Below, piece by piece: positions 1-4,504 of a stretch of DNA of 6,833 nt. The stretch is from NCBI GenBank assembly GCA_964384555.1, contig CAYLLA010000067.1, positions 1 to 6,833 of the forward strand, written 5' to 3'. Both the position numbers and the translations under genes were made by a program. The stretch comes from CAG-390 sp964384555. GTDB taxonomy: Bacteria > Bacillota > Clostridia > Oscillospirales > CAG-272. The first letter of the stretch is position 1, and each line of letters starts with the position of its first letter. The notes under the pieces are model-generated. The model was not told the DNA's origin. It searched no databases and saw nothing but the letters and a program-made list of their open reading frames with translations.

Positions 1-6
1 TTGTGT

Positions 7-39
7 AAAGGGAGCTGGCGCTCCGCGCCTGAGGGATTG
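7..39 (+). repeat. Partial dispersed palindromic repeat, cut by window edge
   Basis: The stretch reads GGGAGCTGGC, then a perfect small hairpin (GGCGC 17-21, loop TCC, GCGCC 25-29), then CTGAGGGATTG. From memory, Oscillospiraceae genomes carry many copies of a short palindromic element with the shape GGGAGCTGGC-hairpin-GACTGAGGGA, and this matches that layout with a shortened middle. The matching left arm would lie outside the window. Read as protein it gives SWRSAPEGL and a stop at 40-42, so it could instead be the tail of an upstream gene. The repeat assignment rests on recall, not on a comparison made here. Confidence 0.4.
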
Positions 40-68
40 TGAACTCTTGCTTTCTGCATGTCTATAAT
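40..68 (+). promoter_or_regulatory. Weak candidate promoter for the structured RNA
   Basis: A perfect TATAAT lies at 63-68. The best hexamer 17 bases upstream is TGAACT (40-45), a poor match to TTGACA. The A/T-rich flanks and the terminator about 170 bases downstream make transcription from near position 75 plausible, but transcription could equally enter from outside the window. Confidence 0.3.
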
Positions 69-74
69 CTAAAG

Positions 75-264
75 ATGTAATTCTAGTCAAGCCTTCTCAT
101 GTGTGAGTGTGTGTCATGTCACGCGAGGAATGTGTTTAAAATCTGCAATGTCTAAAATCGCGGACATGACGGATGAGGGGGTAAAACTGAGAATTCCGCC
201 GTGCGGAAATCTTCCTCTTTCCCAATTTCCCAAAGCGGGCGACCTGTGGTCGCCCGCTTTTTTT
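75..264 (+). ncRNA. Putative structured non-coding RNA of unknown family
   Basis: This stretch has no credible coding sequence but folds well on paper. Three local stems stand out. GTCATGTC (113-120) pairs with GACATGAC (163-170) and continues through CGCG/CGCG (122-125 with 159-162) past a one-base bulge. TTCCGC (194-199) pairs with GCGGAA (203-208) over a three-base loop, extended outward past an A-A mismatch. The third is the terminal 10-bp terminator hairpin. A -10-like TATAAT sits just upstream. The size of about 190 nt suits a small RNA or a long leader whose downstream gene is cut off by the terminator. I could not match it to 6S RNA, SRP RNA, tmRNA, T-box or common riboswitch cores. 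The 5' end is a guess. Confidence 0.4.
235..264 (+). terminator. Intrinsic terminator, perfect 10-bp stem
   Basis: GCGGGCGACC (235-244), loop TGT, GGTCGCCCGC (248-257), then seven T (258-264). This is a near-ideal rho-independent terminator for plus-strand transcription. On the minus strand the same hairpin is followed only by TTT, so it may also weakly stop transcripts arriving from the minus-strand operon that ends at 353. The 265-352 gap between them shows nothing else firm. Confidence 0.92.
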
Positions 265-352
265 CAAATCAAGATCACAGTCATGTGTTTTTTATAGATA
301 CATATCTAACTTATACGCAAATAACGCCAAAACACTTGACTATCATCTAACA

Positions 353-724
353 TTATAGCAGCAAAACAAGCAAAAGGCAGATGAGCAGTTCGTTGTCTCT
401 CTCCTCTCTACCAAAAAATACAAGTGCCATGATCCCTATGATCAGCAGCTCCTCCGTGCCTATGCTGATATCCATCAGCCCGCCGCACAGCGGGCGCGGA
501 GGTGGAGGCGCGGGCGGCGGTGGCGGATCACACTCCCCGCATGGCCGTGGTTCAACGCACGCGGGTCGCTCCGTTGCATCTCCGCAGGTGCGGCACGCTT
601 CGCCGTGCGGCGGCTCGGGAGGTCGCGGCGGTGGTGGCGGTTGCGGAGAGAACGTATTGCCGCCGTAATTTTCGGGTATCACGATCCCGGGCGGGATCCG
701 TCTGTCACCGTTTTTCGCATACAT
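353..724 (-). CDS. Proline-rich, CxxC-containing protein with hydrophobic C-terminus, function unknown
   Basis: A 123-residue protein, last in a three-gene operon. An N-terminal segment (1-25) with IPENYGGNTF leads into a polyproline stretch (29-39), a cysteine-rich centre with two CxxC pairs (C44/C47 and C62/C65) plus C56, and a second polyproline stretch (67-78). Residues 88-123 form two hydrophobic runs split by a charged GREERDNE turn, suggesting a membrane hairpin or membrane-associated tail. The CxxC pairs 15 residues apart could bind zinc or form disulfides. No signal peptide is visible. AAAGGGAGA (731-739), starting at the last base of the upstream stop codon, supports this ATG. I recall clostridial small proteins with a similar EELL-plus-leucine-run ending, all uncharacterised. 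The GC-rich complement of the proline codons creates several spurious plus-strand reading frames here. Confidence 0.72.
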   Translation of the reverse strand: MYAKNGDRRIPPGIVIPENYGGNTFSPQPPPPPRPPEPPHGEACRTCGDATERPACVEPRPCGECDPPPPPAPPPPRPLCGGLMDISIGTEELLIIGIMALVFFGREERDNELLICLLLVLLL

Positions 725-738
725 TTCGGCTCTCCCTT

Positions 739-1095
739 TCAGTGCTTTTGCGCCATCTTAAGCGCATCCCCAAGCCGCTCTATCCCAAGCATGTGATCTA
801 TCGTTTCGCGGCGGTGGCTGCCAAGGTATGGCTTCAGCGCATTTAAAAGCTCGCGCCTGTGCCTGCGATCCTCATCTCCCGCGCCAGCCTTTTGCCCGCC
901 GCGGGATATTCCCCCAAGCAGTGAGGCAAGCTGTGATGGCGCGGCGGTCGTTGCTGTTTCGCCCTCCACGCTGTCGGCAGATCTTTTGCCCCCGCCAAGC
1001 TCTGCCGCCGCTTCGTTCACTGCGGCCATTATCCCCGGGTCTGCCATCAGCTTTGCAACTATCGCATCTATCCCGCTCGGCAGTTCCTGCTCCAT
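739..1095 (-). CDS. Small conserved-type helical protein, function unknown
   Basis: A 118-residue protein, middle gene of the operon. The start is placed at the ATG at 1095 rather than the earlier ATG at 1131, because GGGGGTGA lies just upstream of 1095 and the earlier start would overlap the previous gene. Residues 6-34 look like an amphipathic helical unit (GIDAIVAKLMADPGIMAAVN). Residues 35-78 are low-complexity Ser/Ala/Gly with charged residues, probably a disordered linker. Residues 80-113 form a second helical block, RRELLNALKPYLGSHRRET followed by IDHMLGIERLGDALKM. No signal peptide, membrane segment or catalytic motif is seen. I recall the LLNALKPYL-type ending from uncharacterised clostridial proteins but know of no function. 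A 4-base gap from the upstream stop and 14 bases to the next start indicate translational coupling. Confidence 0.72.
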   Translation of the reverse strand: MEQELPSGIDAIVAKLMADPGIMAAVNEAAAELGGGKRSADSVEGETATTAAPSQLASLLGGISRGGQKAGAGDEDRRHRRELLNALKPYLGSHRRETIDHMLGIERLGDALKMAQKH

Positions 1096-1099
1096 CCGC

Positions 1100-1327
1100 T
1101 CACCCCCGCTCGTTCGGCGCGAGCCCTGCAAAGCTTTTCGCTATCCCCTCAAGCTCGCTGTCCTCCGCCTGCTCCACCGCCGTCCGCAGTGCCGCAAGTG
1201 CCTGTGGGGTCAGCGATTCTGCGGGGATATCCACCCCCGCCCCGGCGGCCACCCTTTCGATGATCATTTTAAGCTGCCTGTCATCAAGCGCCAGCATGCG
1301 CATGATCGATGCACGATCTATCTTCAT
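1100..1327 (-). CDS. Small helical protein, function unknown, first gene of minus-strand operon
   Basis: A 75-residue protein. An upstream in-frame ATG exists at 1375, but the ATG at 1327 has a textbook GGGAGG (1335-1340) with a 7-base spacer and is preferred. The product is mostly predicted helix: residues 5-30 contain IMRMLALDDRQLKMIIERVA, followed by a short proline hinge (IPAESLTP) and a second helix (42-67). It has no cysteines, signal peptide or membrane segment and could be a protein-protein interaction module. Its N-terminal pattern (hydrophobic helix, Asp, then a second amphipathic stretch ending in Ala/Gly) loosely resembles the N-terminus of the following gene product. Its stop lies 4 bases before the next start. 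Function not recognised. Confidence 0.7.
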   Translation of the reverse strand: MKIDRASIMRMLALDDRQLKMIIERVAAGAGVDIPAESLTPQALAALRTAVEQAEDSELEGIAKSFAGLAPNERG

Positions 1328-1343
1328 AAATAAACCTCCCGCG

Positions 1344-1415
1344 GCCGCCCTGACTGTCGGCGGCGTTATCGTCAATTACAGTATATGCGTCCGCGCGGGG
1401 CGTGACACACCCGCG
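1344..1415 (-). promoter_or_regulatory. Upstream region of the three-gene operon: -10-like site and two GC hairpins
   Basis: No convincing sigma-A promoter is visible on the minus strand. A site reading CATATACT (minus strand, 1387-1380) resembles the -10 element of mother-cell sporulation sigma factors (SigE CATACANT, SigK CATANNNTA), but no matching -35 is seen. Two stems flank it: GCCGCC/GGCGGC (1344-1349 with 1359-1364), which in the mRNA would end three bases before the ribosome binding site, and CGCGGG/CCCGCG (1394-1399 with 1410-1415). Treat this as a pointer only. Confidence 0.2.
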
Positions 1416-1461
1416 GCTGACAAAAATCGATACATTTTATATGTAAAATCGTTTTTTCAGG

Positions 1462-1490
1462 TAGACAAAACGAGATAAAAATGCTATAAT
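1462..1490 (+). promoter_or_regulatory. Sigma-A promoter for the lipid kinase operon
   Basis: TAGACA (1462-1467), a 17-base spacer and a perfect TATAAT (1485-1490) preceded by TGC, giving an extended -10. Five of six -35 positions match. Transcription should start near 1497, leaving an untranslated leader of about 90 bases before the kinase gene. Confidence 0.82.
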
Positions 1491-1509
1491 AAAATGATAA
1501 ATTTATAGG

Positions 1510-1560
1510 TGACGGTCGATTGCGGAGCTCAATGCTCCACGGAATATGACAATTGACGGT
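1510..1560 (+). other. Stem-loop in the lipid kinase leader
   Basis: GGAGC (1524-1528) pairs with GCTCC (1534-1538) around a TCAAT loop, and TCGATTG (1516-1522) pairs with CAATTGA (1550-1556) outside it with one G-U pair. The direct repeat TGACGGT brackets the whole (1510-1516 and 1554-1560). This gives a compact two-tier stem about 10 bases before GGGAGG (1570-1575). It has no T-run, so it is not a terminator. It could be a binding site or a stabilising element. Confidence 0.4.
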
Positions 1561-1586
1561 ACTCTGCATGGGAGGCGTTATTCATT

Positions 1587-2564
1587 TTGAAGCATGTTTT
1601 TATTCTCAATCCTGCGGCAGGCAAGGGAGGGGAGGTAGAGCCTCTCGAAGAAAGGATAGGCGCGGAGTGCGCCCGTCTCGGAGTGGAGCATTACATACAC
1701 GTTACCGATAAGCCGGGCGATGCCACCGAGTTCATCCTGTGCGAGTGCGCGGAGGGCGGCAGATTTTTTGGCGATACCTGCAGGTTCTACGCCTGCGGAG
1801 GTGACGGCACGATATCCGAGGTGCTTGACGGCGCGGCGCGTGTGGACGGTGCAGAGGTGGGTGTTATCCCCATAGGTACAGGCAACGATTTTTGCCGCAG
1901 CTGTACCCCGCGCGAGCTTTATTTTGATATCGAGGCGCAGATATGCGGCAAGGCTGTGCCGCTTGATGCGGTAAAATATAACGGCAGGTACTCTGCCAAC
2001 ATGATAAACATCGGCTTTGATTGCGAGGTCGTAAAGGATGTGGCTCGCATAAAGCGAAAGTCGTGGGCGCCCGGCGGGCTGGCGTATATCATGGGGCTTA
2101 TAAGAACGCTCGTGCGCAAGCCGGGCGCGTCGTTCACTCTTTCCGTTGACGGCGGAGAGCCTGAGCGGTGCGAGCTTTTGCTTTGCGCCATAGCAAACGG
2201 TCCGTATTGCGGCGGCGGCTTTGATGCCCTGCCGATGGCCGATCTTTCGGATGGTCGCGTGAATATCATAAAGATAAAAAATGTTTCGCGCATAAAATTT
2301 TTAACGCTGGTCAAACACTACAAGGACGGCACACTGCCGCAAAGTCGCCGCGCGGACGGCTTGCGCGAGTACGTCAGTTGCTCGCACGCGGTGTTTGAAT
2401 TTGACCGCACGCAAGCGGTCTGCGTAGATGGCGAGATAAGGGAGATGGAACGGCTTGAGATAGATGTTGAGCCGGGCAGGTTCCGCTTTTCCGTCCCGCG
2501 CGGCGCAGTGATGGGCTCGGCGCTTGAGAGCGTGGAGGGCGAGCCGGCGGCGGAGTGCGTGTAA
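1587..2564 (+). CDS. Diacylglycerol kinase family lipid kinase (YegS/BmrU/DgkB type)
   Basis: Expected to use ATP to phosphorylate a lipid hydroxyl, most likely diacylglycerol to phosphatidic acid, at the inner face of the membrane, recycling lipid head-group by-products into phospholipid synthesis. At 325 residues it is close to the usual family length of about 300. Visible family motifs are NPAAGKG (8-14), the nucleotide-binding GGDGT (71-75), PIGTGNDF (95-102), NIGFD (141-145), NGPYCGGGF...P.A...DG (204-223) and VDGE (280-283). There is no signal peptide or membrane helix, as expected for a soluble, membrane-associated kinase. The start is TTG at 1587: the family typically begins with K-x-V-F-I-x-NPAAG directly after the initiator, and GGGAGG (1570-1575) lies 11 bases upstream. 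It is first in an operon with a lipoprotein 33 bases downstream. The lipid substrate is not certain, since relatives differ in specificity. Confidence 0.93.
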   Translation: MKHVFILNPAAGKGGEVEPLEERIGAECARLGVEHYIHVTDKPGDATEFILCECAEGGRFFGDTCRFYACGGDGTISEVLDGAARVDGAEVGVIPIGTGNDFCRSCTPRELYFDIEAQICGKAVPLDAVKYNGRYSANMINIGFDCEVVKDVARIKRKSWAPGGLAYIMGLIRTLVRKPGASFTLSVDGGEPERCELLLCAIANGPYCGGGFDALPMADLSDGRVNIIKIKNVSRIKFLTLVKHYKDGTLPQSRRADGLREYVSCSHAVFEFDRTQAVCVDGEIREMERLEIDVEPGRFRFSVPRGAVMGSALESVEGEPAAECV

Positions 2565-2597
2565 GCCTCGCACTGAAACAACTCGGAGGCGAATGAC

Positions 2598-3167
2598 ATG
2601 AAAAAACTAAACATAATAAAAATGCTTGCATCTGTCACGGCGATGCTTGCGGTGCTTGCCTTGCTCCTTGCGGGATGCGATGAGGTCGAACTGCCGCGCG
2701 GAGAGCTTTCCGCCGATACGACCGAAGGCTATAAAGCACTCGCCGCAAAGGTGGATATCGTAGAGCTTCGCGAAAAGATAGAGCAGGTCTTTCAGCCGCA
2801 AAAGGATGATTTTGCCCTTGATGCGGTGCTTGTGGCAAGGTATGACGGCCCGGGCGGAGCAGAGTACAGCATAAAGTGCATTGACGGCATGCCGGATCCG
2901 TTGCGGGAGTCGGAATGGCGCGCGTATGCAACCTGCGTTGTATCCGAGGAAGTGTTTGGGCAGTTCTTTGGTCTGTTTTTGAGTGATACGGCGGGCATCT
3001 CGGCGCTGGGCTTTACCGATGACGAAATGCTGACAGAGCAATGGTTGGTAGAGCTGAACGGCAAAGAGGCAAGCGCGGCCGTTTGCGAGGTCCTTAGCAT
3101 CGTTTTGGAGGAGCTGGAGAACAACGCATCGGTGAGATTTGTGGATAACCAAGCCGCCTTGCATTAA
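2598..3167 (+). CDS. Lipoprotein of unknown function
   Basis: A 189-residue protein with a clear lipoprotein signal: charged MKKLNIIKM, a hydrophobic run (10-23) and the lipobox LAGC with C27 as the lipidated residue. It should be exported, processed by signal peptidase II and anchored on the outer face of the cytoplasmic membrane. The mature part is acidic and mixed alpha/beta, with Trp and aromatic residues (EWRAY, EQWLVEL) and cysteines C94, C113 and C163. No known domain is recognised. The start is supported by CGGAGGC (2584-2590) with a 7-base spacer. It lies 33 bases after the lipid kinase with no terminator between, so the two are probably co-transcribed and the protein may serve membrane or envelope homeostasis. 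That link is inferred from position only. Confidence 0.85.
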   Translation: MKKLNIIKMLASVTAMLAVLALLLAGCDEVELPRGELSADTTEGYKALAAKVDIVELREKIEQVFQPQKDDFALDAVLVARYDGPGGAEYSIKCIDGMPDPLRESEWRAYATCVVSEEVFGQFFGLFLSDTAGISALGFTDDEMLTEQWLVELNGKEASAAVCEVLSIVLEELENNASVRFVDNQAALH

Positions 3168-3187
3168 AAACTGCATTTACCTATATA
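3159..3187 (+). promoter_or_regulatory. Possible internal promoter before the metallophosphoesterase
   Basis: TTGCAT (3159-3164) and TATATA (3182-3187) are 17 bases apart, and TATAAC overlaps at 3184-3189. Both hexamers are imperfect. A start near 3194-3196 would leave only a few bases before the ATG at 3200, giving an almost leaderless message. The alternative is simple read-through from the upstream genes. Confidence 0.3.
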
Positions 3188-3199
3188 ACCCATATAAAA

Positions 3200-3754
3200 A
3201 TGAAAAGGCTTATCGTATTTTCGGATTCGCACGGCAATCCCGCGTTGATCAGCCGCGCCGCCTGTGAGCATTTCGGTGCGCCTGAAACCGCGGGCGTGGT
3301 ACATCTTGGCGACGGCTATGCCGACATGGCATCGATCGACACGCAGGGTGTGCCGCTGTGGCAGGTGCGCGGAAATTGTGACGAGAATATATTTTCATAT
3401 CGCGACCGTGCGGCACTGCCGGCGCGCGAGCTGATGATCGAGCTTGACGGGTGGCATATACTCATCATGCACGGCCACGCATTGGGAGTGAAAAACGGTT
3501 GGGAGCGTGCCGCGGCGTATGCCTATGAGCGCGGTGCGGATATGCTTATGTTCGGTCACACGCATGTGATGCTTGAAAAATATCTCCCTGCCGGCAGTGA
3601 TCTTGCGGGGCGGAAGCTAGATCGACCTATGTATATCTTCAATCCCGGCACTGCGGGCGTTGGTCTGCGGCGCAGCTATGGGGTGGTGGATCTCACTCCC
3701 GGCGGCGTTTTGATGTCGCACGCCGTGGAGGATCCGCGGTACCGTGGCAGGTAA
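3200..3754 (+). CDS. YfcE/MJ0936-type metallophosphoesterase
   Basis: A 184-residue single-domain calcineurin-like phosphodiesterase of the small bacterial/archaeal YfcE-MJ0936 group (Metallophos_2), which uses two metal ions, often Mn, to hydrolyse phosphodiesters. The physiological substrate is usually unknown. All five metal-binding blocks are present: SDSHGN (D9, H11), HLGDG (D38), RGNCDE (N59), MHGH (H91) and GHTH (H120, H122), followed by the family's NPGTAG turn (149-154). No signal peptide, so cytoplasmic. The oddity is the start. The protein clearly begins MKRLIVFSDSH, yet the 20 bases before the ATG are an A/T-rich run with no purine-rich ribosome binding site. It lies 32 bases after the lipoprotein gene. 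Its stop codon sits in the loop of a long inverted repeat. Confidence 0.93.
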   Translation: MKRLIVFSDSHGNPALISRAACEHFGAPETAGVVHLGDGYADMASIDTQGVPLWQVRGNCDENIFSYRDRAALPARELMIELDGWHILIMHGHALGVKNGWERAAAYAYERGADMLMFGHTHVMLEKYLPAGSDLAGRKLDRPMYIFNPGTAGVGLRRSYGVVDLTPGGVLMSHAVEDPRYRGR

Positions 3755-3767
3755 AACCGCGAGATCC
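3730..3767 (+). repeat. Inverted repeat spanning the phosphoesterase stop codon
   Basis: GGATCCGCGGT (3730-3740) pairs with ACCGCG (3756-3761) and GATCC (3763-3767), giving an 11-bp stem with one bulged A at 3762 and a 15-base loop containing the TAA stop (3752-3754). It has no downstream T-run, so it is not a standard terminator. It may instead protect the 3' end of the message. Confidence 0.55.
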
Positions 3768-3775
3768 GACATGTA

Positions 3776-3801
3776 GGATCATAAAAATGGATCATAAAAA
3801 T
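3776..3801 (+). repeat. Tandem 13-bp duplication
   Basis: GGATCATAAAAAT occurs twice back to back (3776-3788 and 3789-3801) without mismatch. Each copy repeats the GGATC half of the upstream palindrome, so either could pair with GATCC at 3763-3767. It was probably made by local slippage and lies between two convergent genes. Confidence 0.75.
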
Positions 3802-3805
3802 AAAT

Positions 3806-3836
3806 AAAAAAAGACCTGCTCACAAAATGTGAGCAG
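3806..3836 (-). terminator. Intrinsic terminator of spoVG
   Basis: On the minus strand CTGCTCACA and TGTGAGCAG (3836-3828 and 3824-3816) form a perfect 9-bp stem with a three-base loop, followed within three bases by seven T (3812-3806). It lies 16 bases past the spoVG stop. The plus-strand side has no T-run, so it does not serve the convergent operon. Confidence 0.88.
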
Positions 3837-3852
3837 ATCAAAAAGTTGTCGT

Positions 3853-4188
3853 TCAGACCGCATTGGCTATCTCGCCGTTGGTGCCATCCGCACTGTCGGG
3901 GGCAGCCTCGGTGGTGGATGTGGCCGCGGCTTCCGCTATTGCTTTGTTGTAGGCCTCAAGCACTTCGGTTTCGATCTTGGCTCTGAACTGTGCGTTGATC
4001 GGGTGAACGATATCGCGATAAGTTTCATCCGGGTTCTTGCGGCTGGGCATTACAATAAAACATCTGTCACGCGCGTTGATCACTTTTACATCGTGAAGTG
4101 CCAGCTCATTGTCAAAGGTGACGGAAACTATAGCCTTCATCGGACCGTCGTCAAACAGCTTTCTTACCTTAATGTCGGTGATTTCCAT
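3853..4188 (-). CDS. spoVG: Septation/sporulation regulator SpoVG
   Basis: SpoVG is a small nucleic-acid-binding regulator. In Bacillus it was found through effects on spore cortex formation and asymmetric septation, and in other Firmicutes it affects cell-envelope and virulence genes. The protein opens with the family's MEITDIKVRK and carries the signature MPSRKNPDETYRDIVHPIN (47-65), including the basic patch implicated in RNA binding. At 111 residues it is longer than the common 85-97. The extra is an Ala/Thr/Asp-rich tail (from about 85) that looks disordered. The start is supported by AAAGGA (4205-4200) with a 9-base spacer. It is monocistronic, with its own promoter and terminator, and is divergent from murC, a peptidoglycan gene, which fits its link with septum synthesis. 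Confidence 0.96.
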   Translation of the reverse strand: MEITDIKVRKLFDDGPMKAIVSVTFDNELALHDVKVINARDRCFIVMPSRKNPDETYRDIVHPINAQFRAKIETEVLEAYNKAIAEAAATSTTEAAPDSADGTNGEIANAV

Positions 4189-4212
4189 GGTTTGAATTCC
4201 TTTCGTGTGTCG

Positions 4213-4277
4213 GTATCGACCCTTTGGTCGAAACGCTAAACTTTAAAAGCGCTTGCCTTTATGGCCCTAAACGCTTT
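4213..4277 (-). other. Structured spoVG leader
   Basis: The roughly 100-base leader holds a perfect hairpin, TCGACC/GGTCGA (4216-4221 with 4226-4231, loop of four), close to the ribosome binding site, and a weaker long-range stem AAAGCG/CGCTTT (4246-4251 with 4272-4277). Three CGCT cores with A-rich left flanks recur at 4234, 4250 and 4272. The hairpin has no T-run, so termination is not suggested. A protein or autoregulatory site is possible but unproven. Confidence 0.35.
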
Positions 4278-4295
4278 CCCTTCTACATATTTTAG

Positions 4296-4324
4296 TATAT
4301 AGTTCCATTGTGACGGTTATTCAA
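4296..4324 (-). promoter_or_regulatory. Probable spoVG promoter
   Basis: On the minus strand TTGAAT (4324-4319) is followed after 17 bases by TATATA (4301-4296); TATACT overlaps two bases further on. This is a moderate sigma-A match. Bacillus spoVG uses SigH, but no AGGAWW-GAAT pair with SigH spacing was found here. Confidence 0.5.
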
Positions 4325-4366
4325 AGAACTTGGGTTTTTTTCGTGATTCTTTGGATCTGCCGAGCG

Positions 4367-4410
4367 GTCAAAAAACGAAAAATAAAAAGCATACATATTT
4401 AATATATAAT
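4367..4410 (+). promoter_or_regulatory. A/T-rich candidate promoter region for murC
   Basis: A perfect TATAAT (4405-4410) sits in a very A/T-rich stretch but has no acceptable -35 at 16-18 bases. An overlapping alternative is GTCAAAAA (4367-4374), 15 bases, CATACATA (4390-4397), which faintly resembles a SigE promoter. Which, if either, is used cannot be told from sequence. Confidence 0.35.
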
Positions 4411-4448
4411 ATCAACGAAAACAGTAAACATACGATCAAAAAAACGCA

Positions 4449-4497
4449 TTCGGGCGTGATGCCCGAAAACAAAAAAGGGGGACGGGCACGCGCCCGT
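4449..4497 (+). promoter_or_regulatory. Twin hairpins flanking the murC ribosome binding site
   Basis: Hairpin one is TTCGGGC/GCCCGAA (4449-4455 with 4461-4467, five-base loop). Hairpin two is ACGGGC/GCCCGT (4482-4487 with 4492-4497, four-base loop). The only good ribosome binding site, GGGGG (4477-4481), lies directly before hairpin two. Folding hairpin two hides 16 bases and leaves 7 bases to the ATG at 4505, normal spacing. The arms share CGGGC/GCCCG, so 4461-4465 could also pair with 4483-4487, an exclusive alternative fold. Confidence 0.5.
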
Positions 4498-4504
4498 GAC
4501 TTGC

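Noticed and set aside
103..297. 64-codon plus-strand reading frame
   Set aside because: It runs straight through the terminator hairpin and its T-run, has no ribosome binding site and gives a featureless peptide.
336..358. TTGACT followed by TTATAG as a plus-strand promoter
   Set aside because: The spacer is only 11 bases, and no plus-strand gene follows.
381..846. Plus-strand Gly- and Arg-rich reading frames opposite the proline-rich gene
   Set aside because: They are the complement of CCN/CGN codons in the minus-strand gene. They lack ribosome binding sites and cross its gene boundary.
1433..1456. ATTTTA/TAAAAT hairpin followed by six T as a plus-strand terminator
   Set aside because: The stem is pure A/T, and no plus-strand transcript upstream needs ending; probably chance in A/T-rich DNA.
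828..1478. 216-codon plus-strand reading frame, the longest in that region
   Set aside because: The composition is Ser/Pro/Arg-rich shadow sequence. It lies opposite genes with good ribosome binding sites and a coherent tandem order, and has none of its own.
2607..3176. 189-codon minus-strand frame opposite the lipoprotein
   Set aside because: The plus-strand frame has a lipobox signal peptide and ribosome binding site; the reverse has neither.
4440..4470. TTCGGGC/GCCCGAA hairpin as a minus-strand terminator (T-run beyond 4447)
   Set aside because: No minus-strand gene lies upstream, and the T-run starts four bases after the stem; a role in the murC leader fits better.
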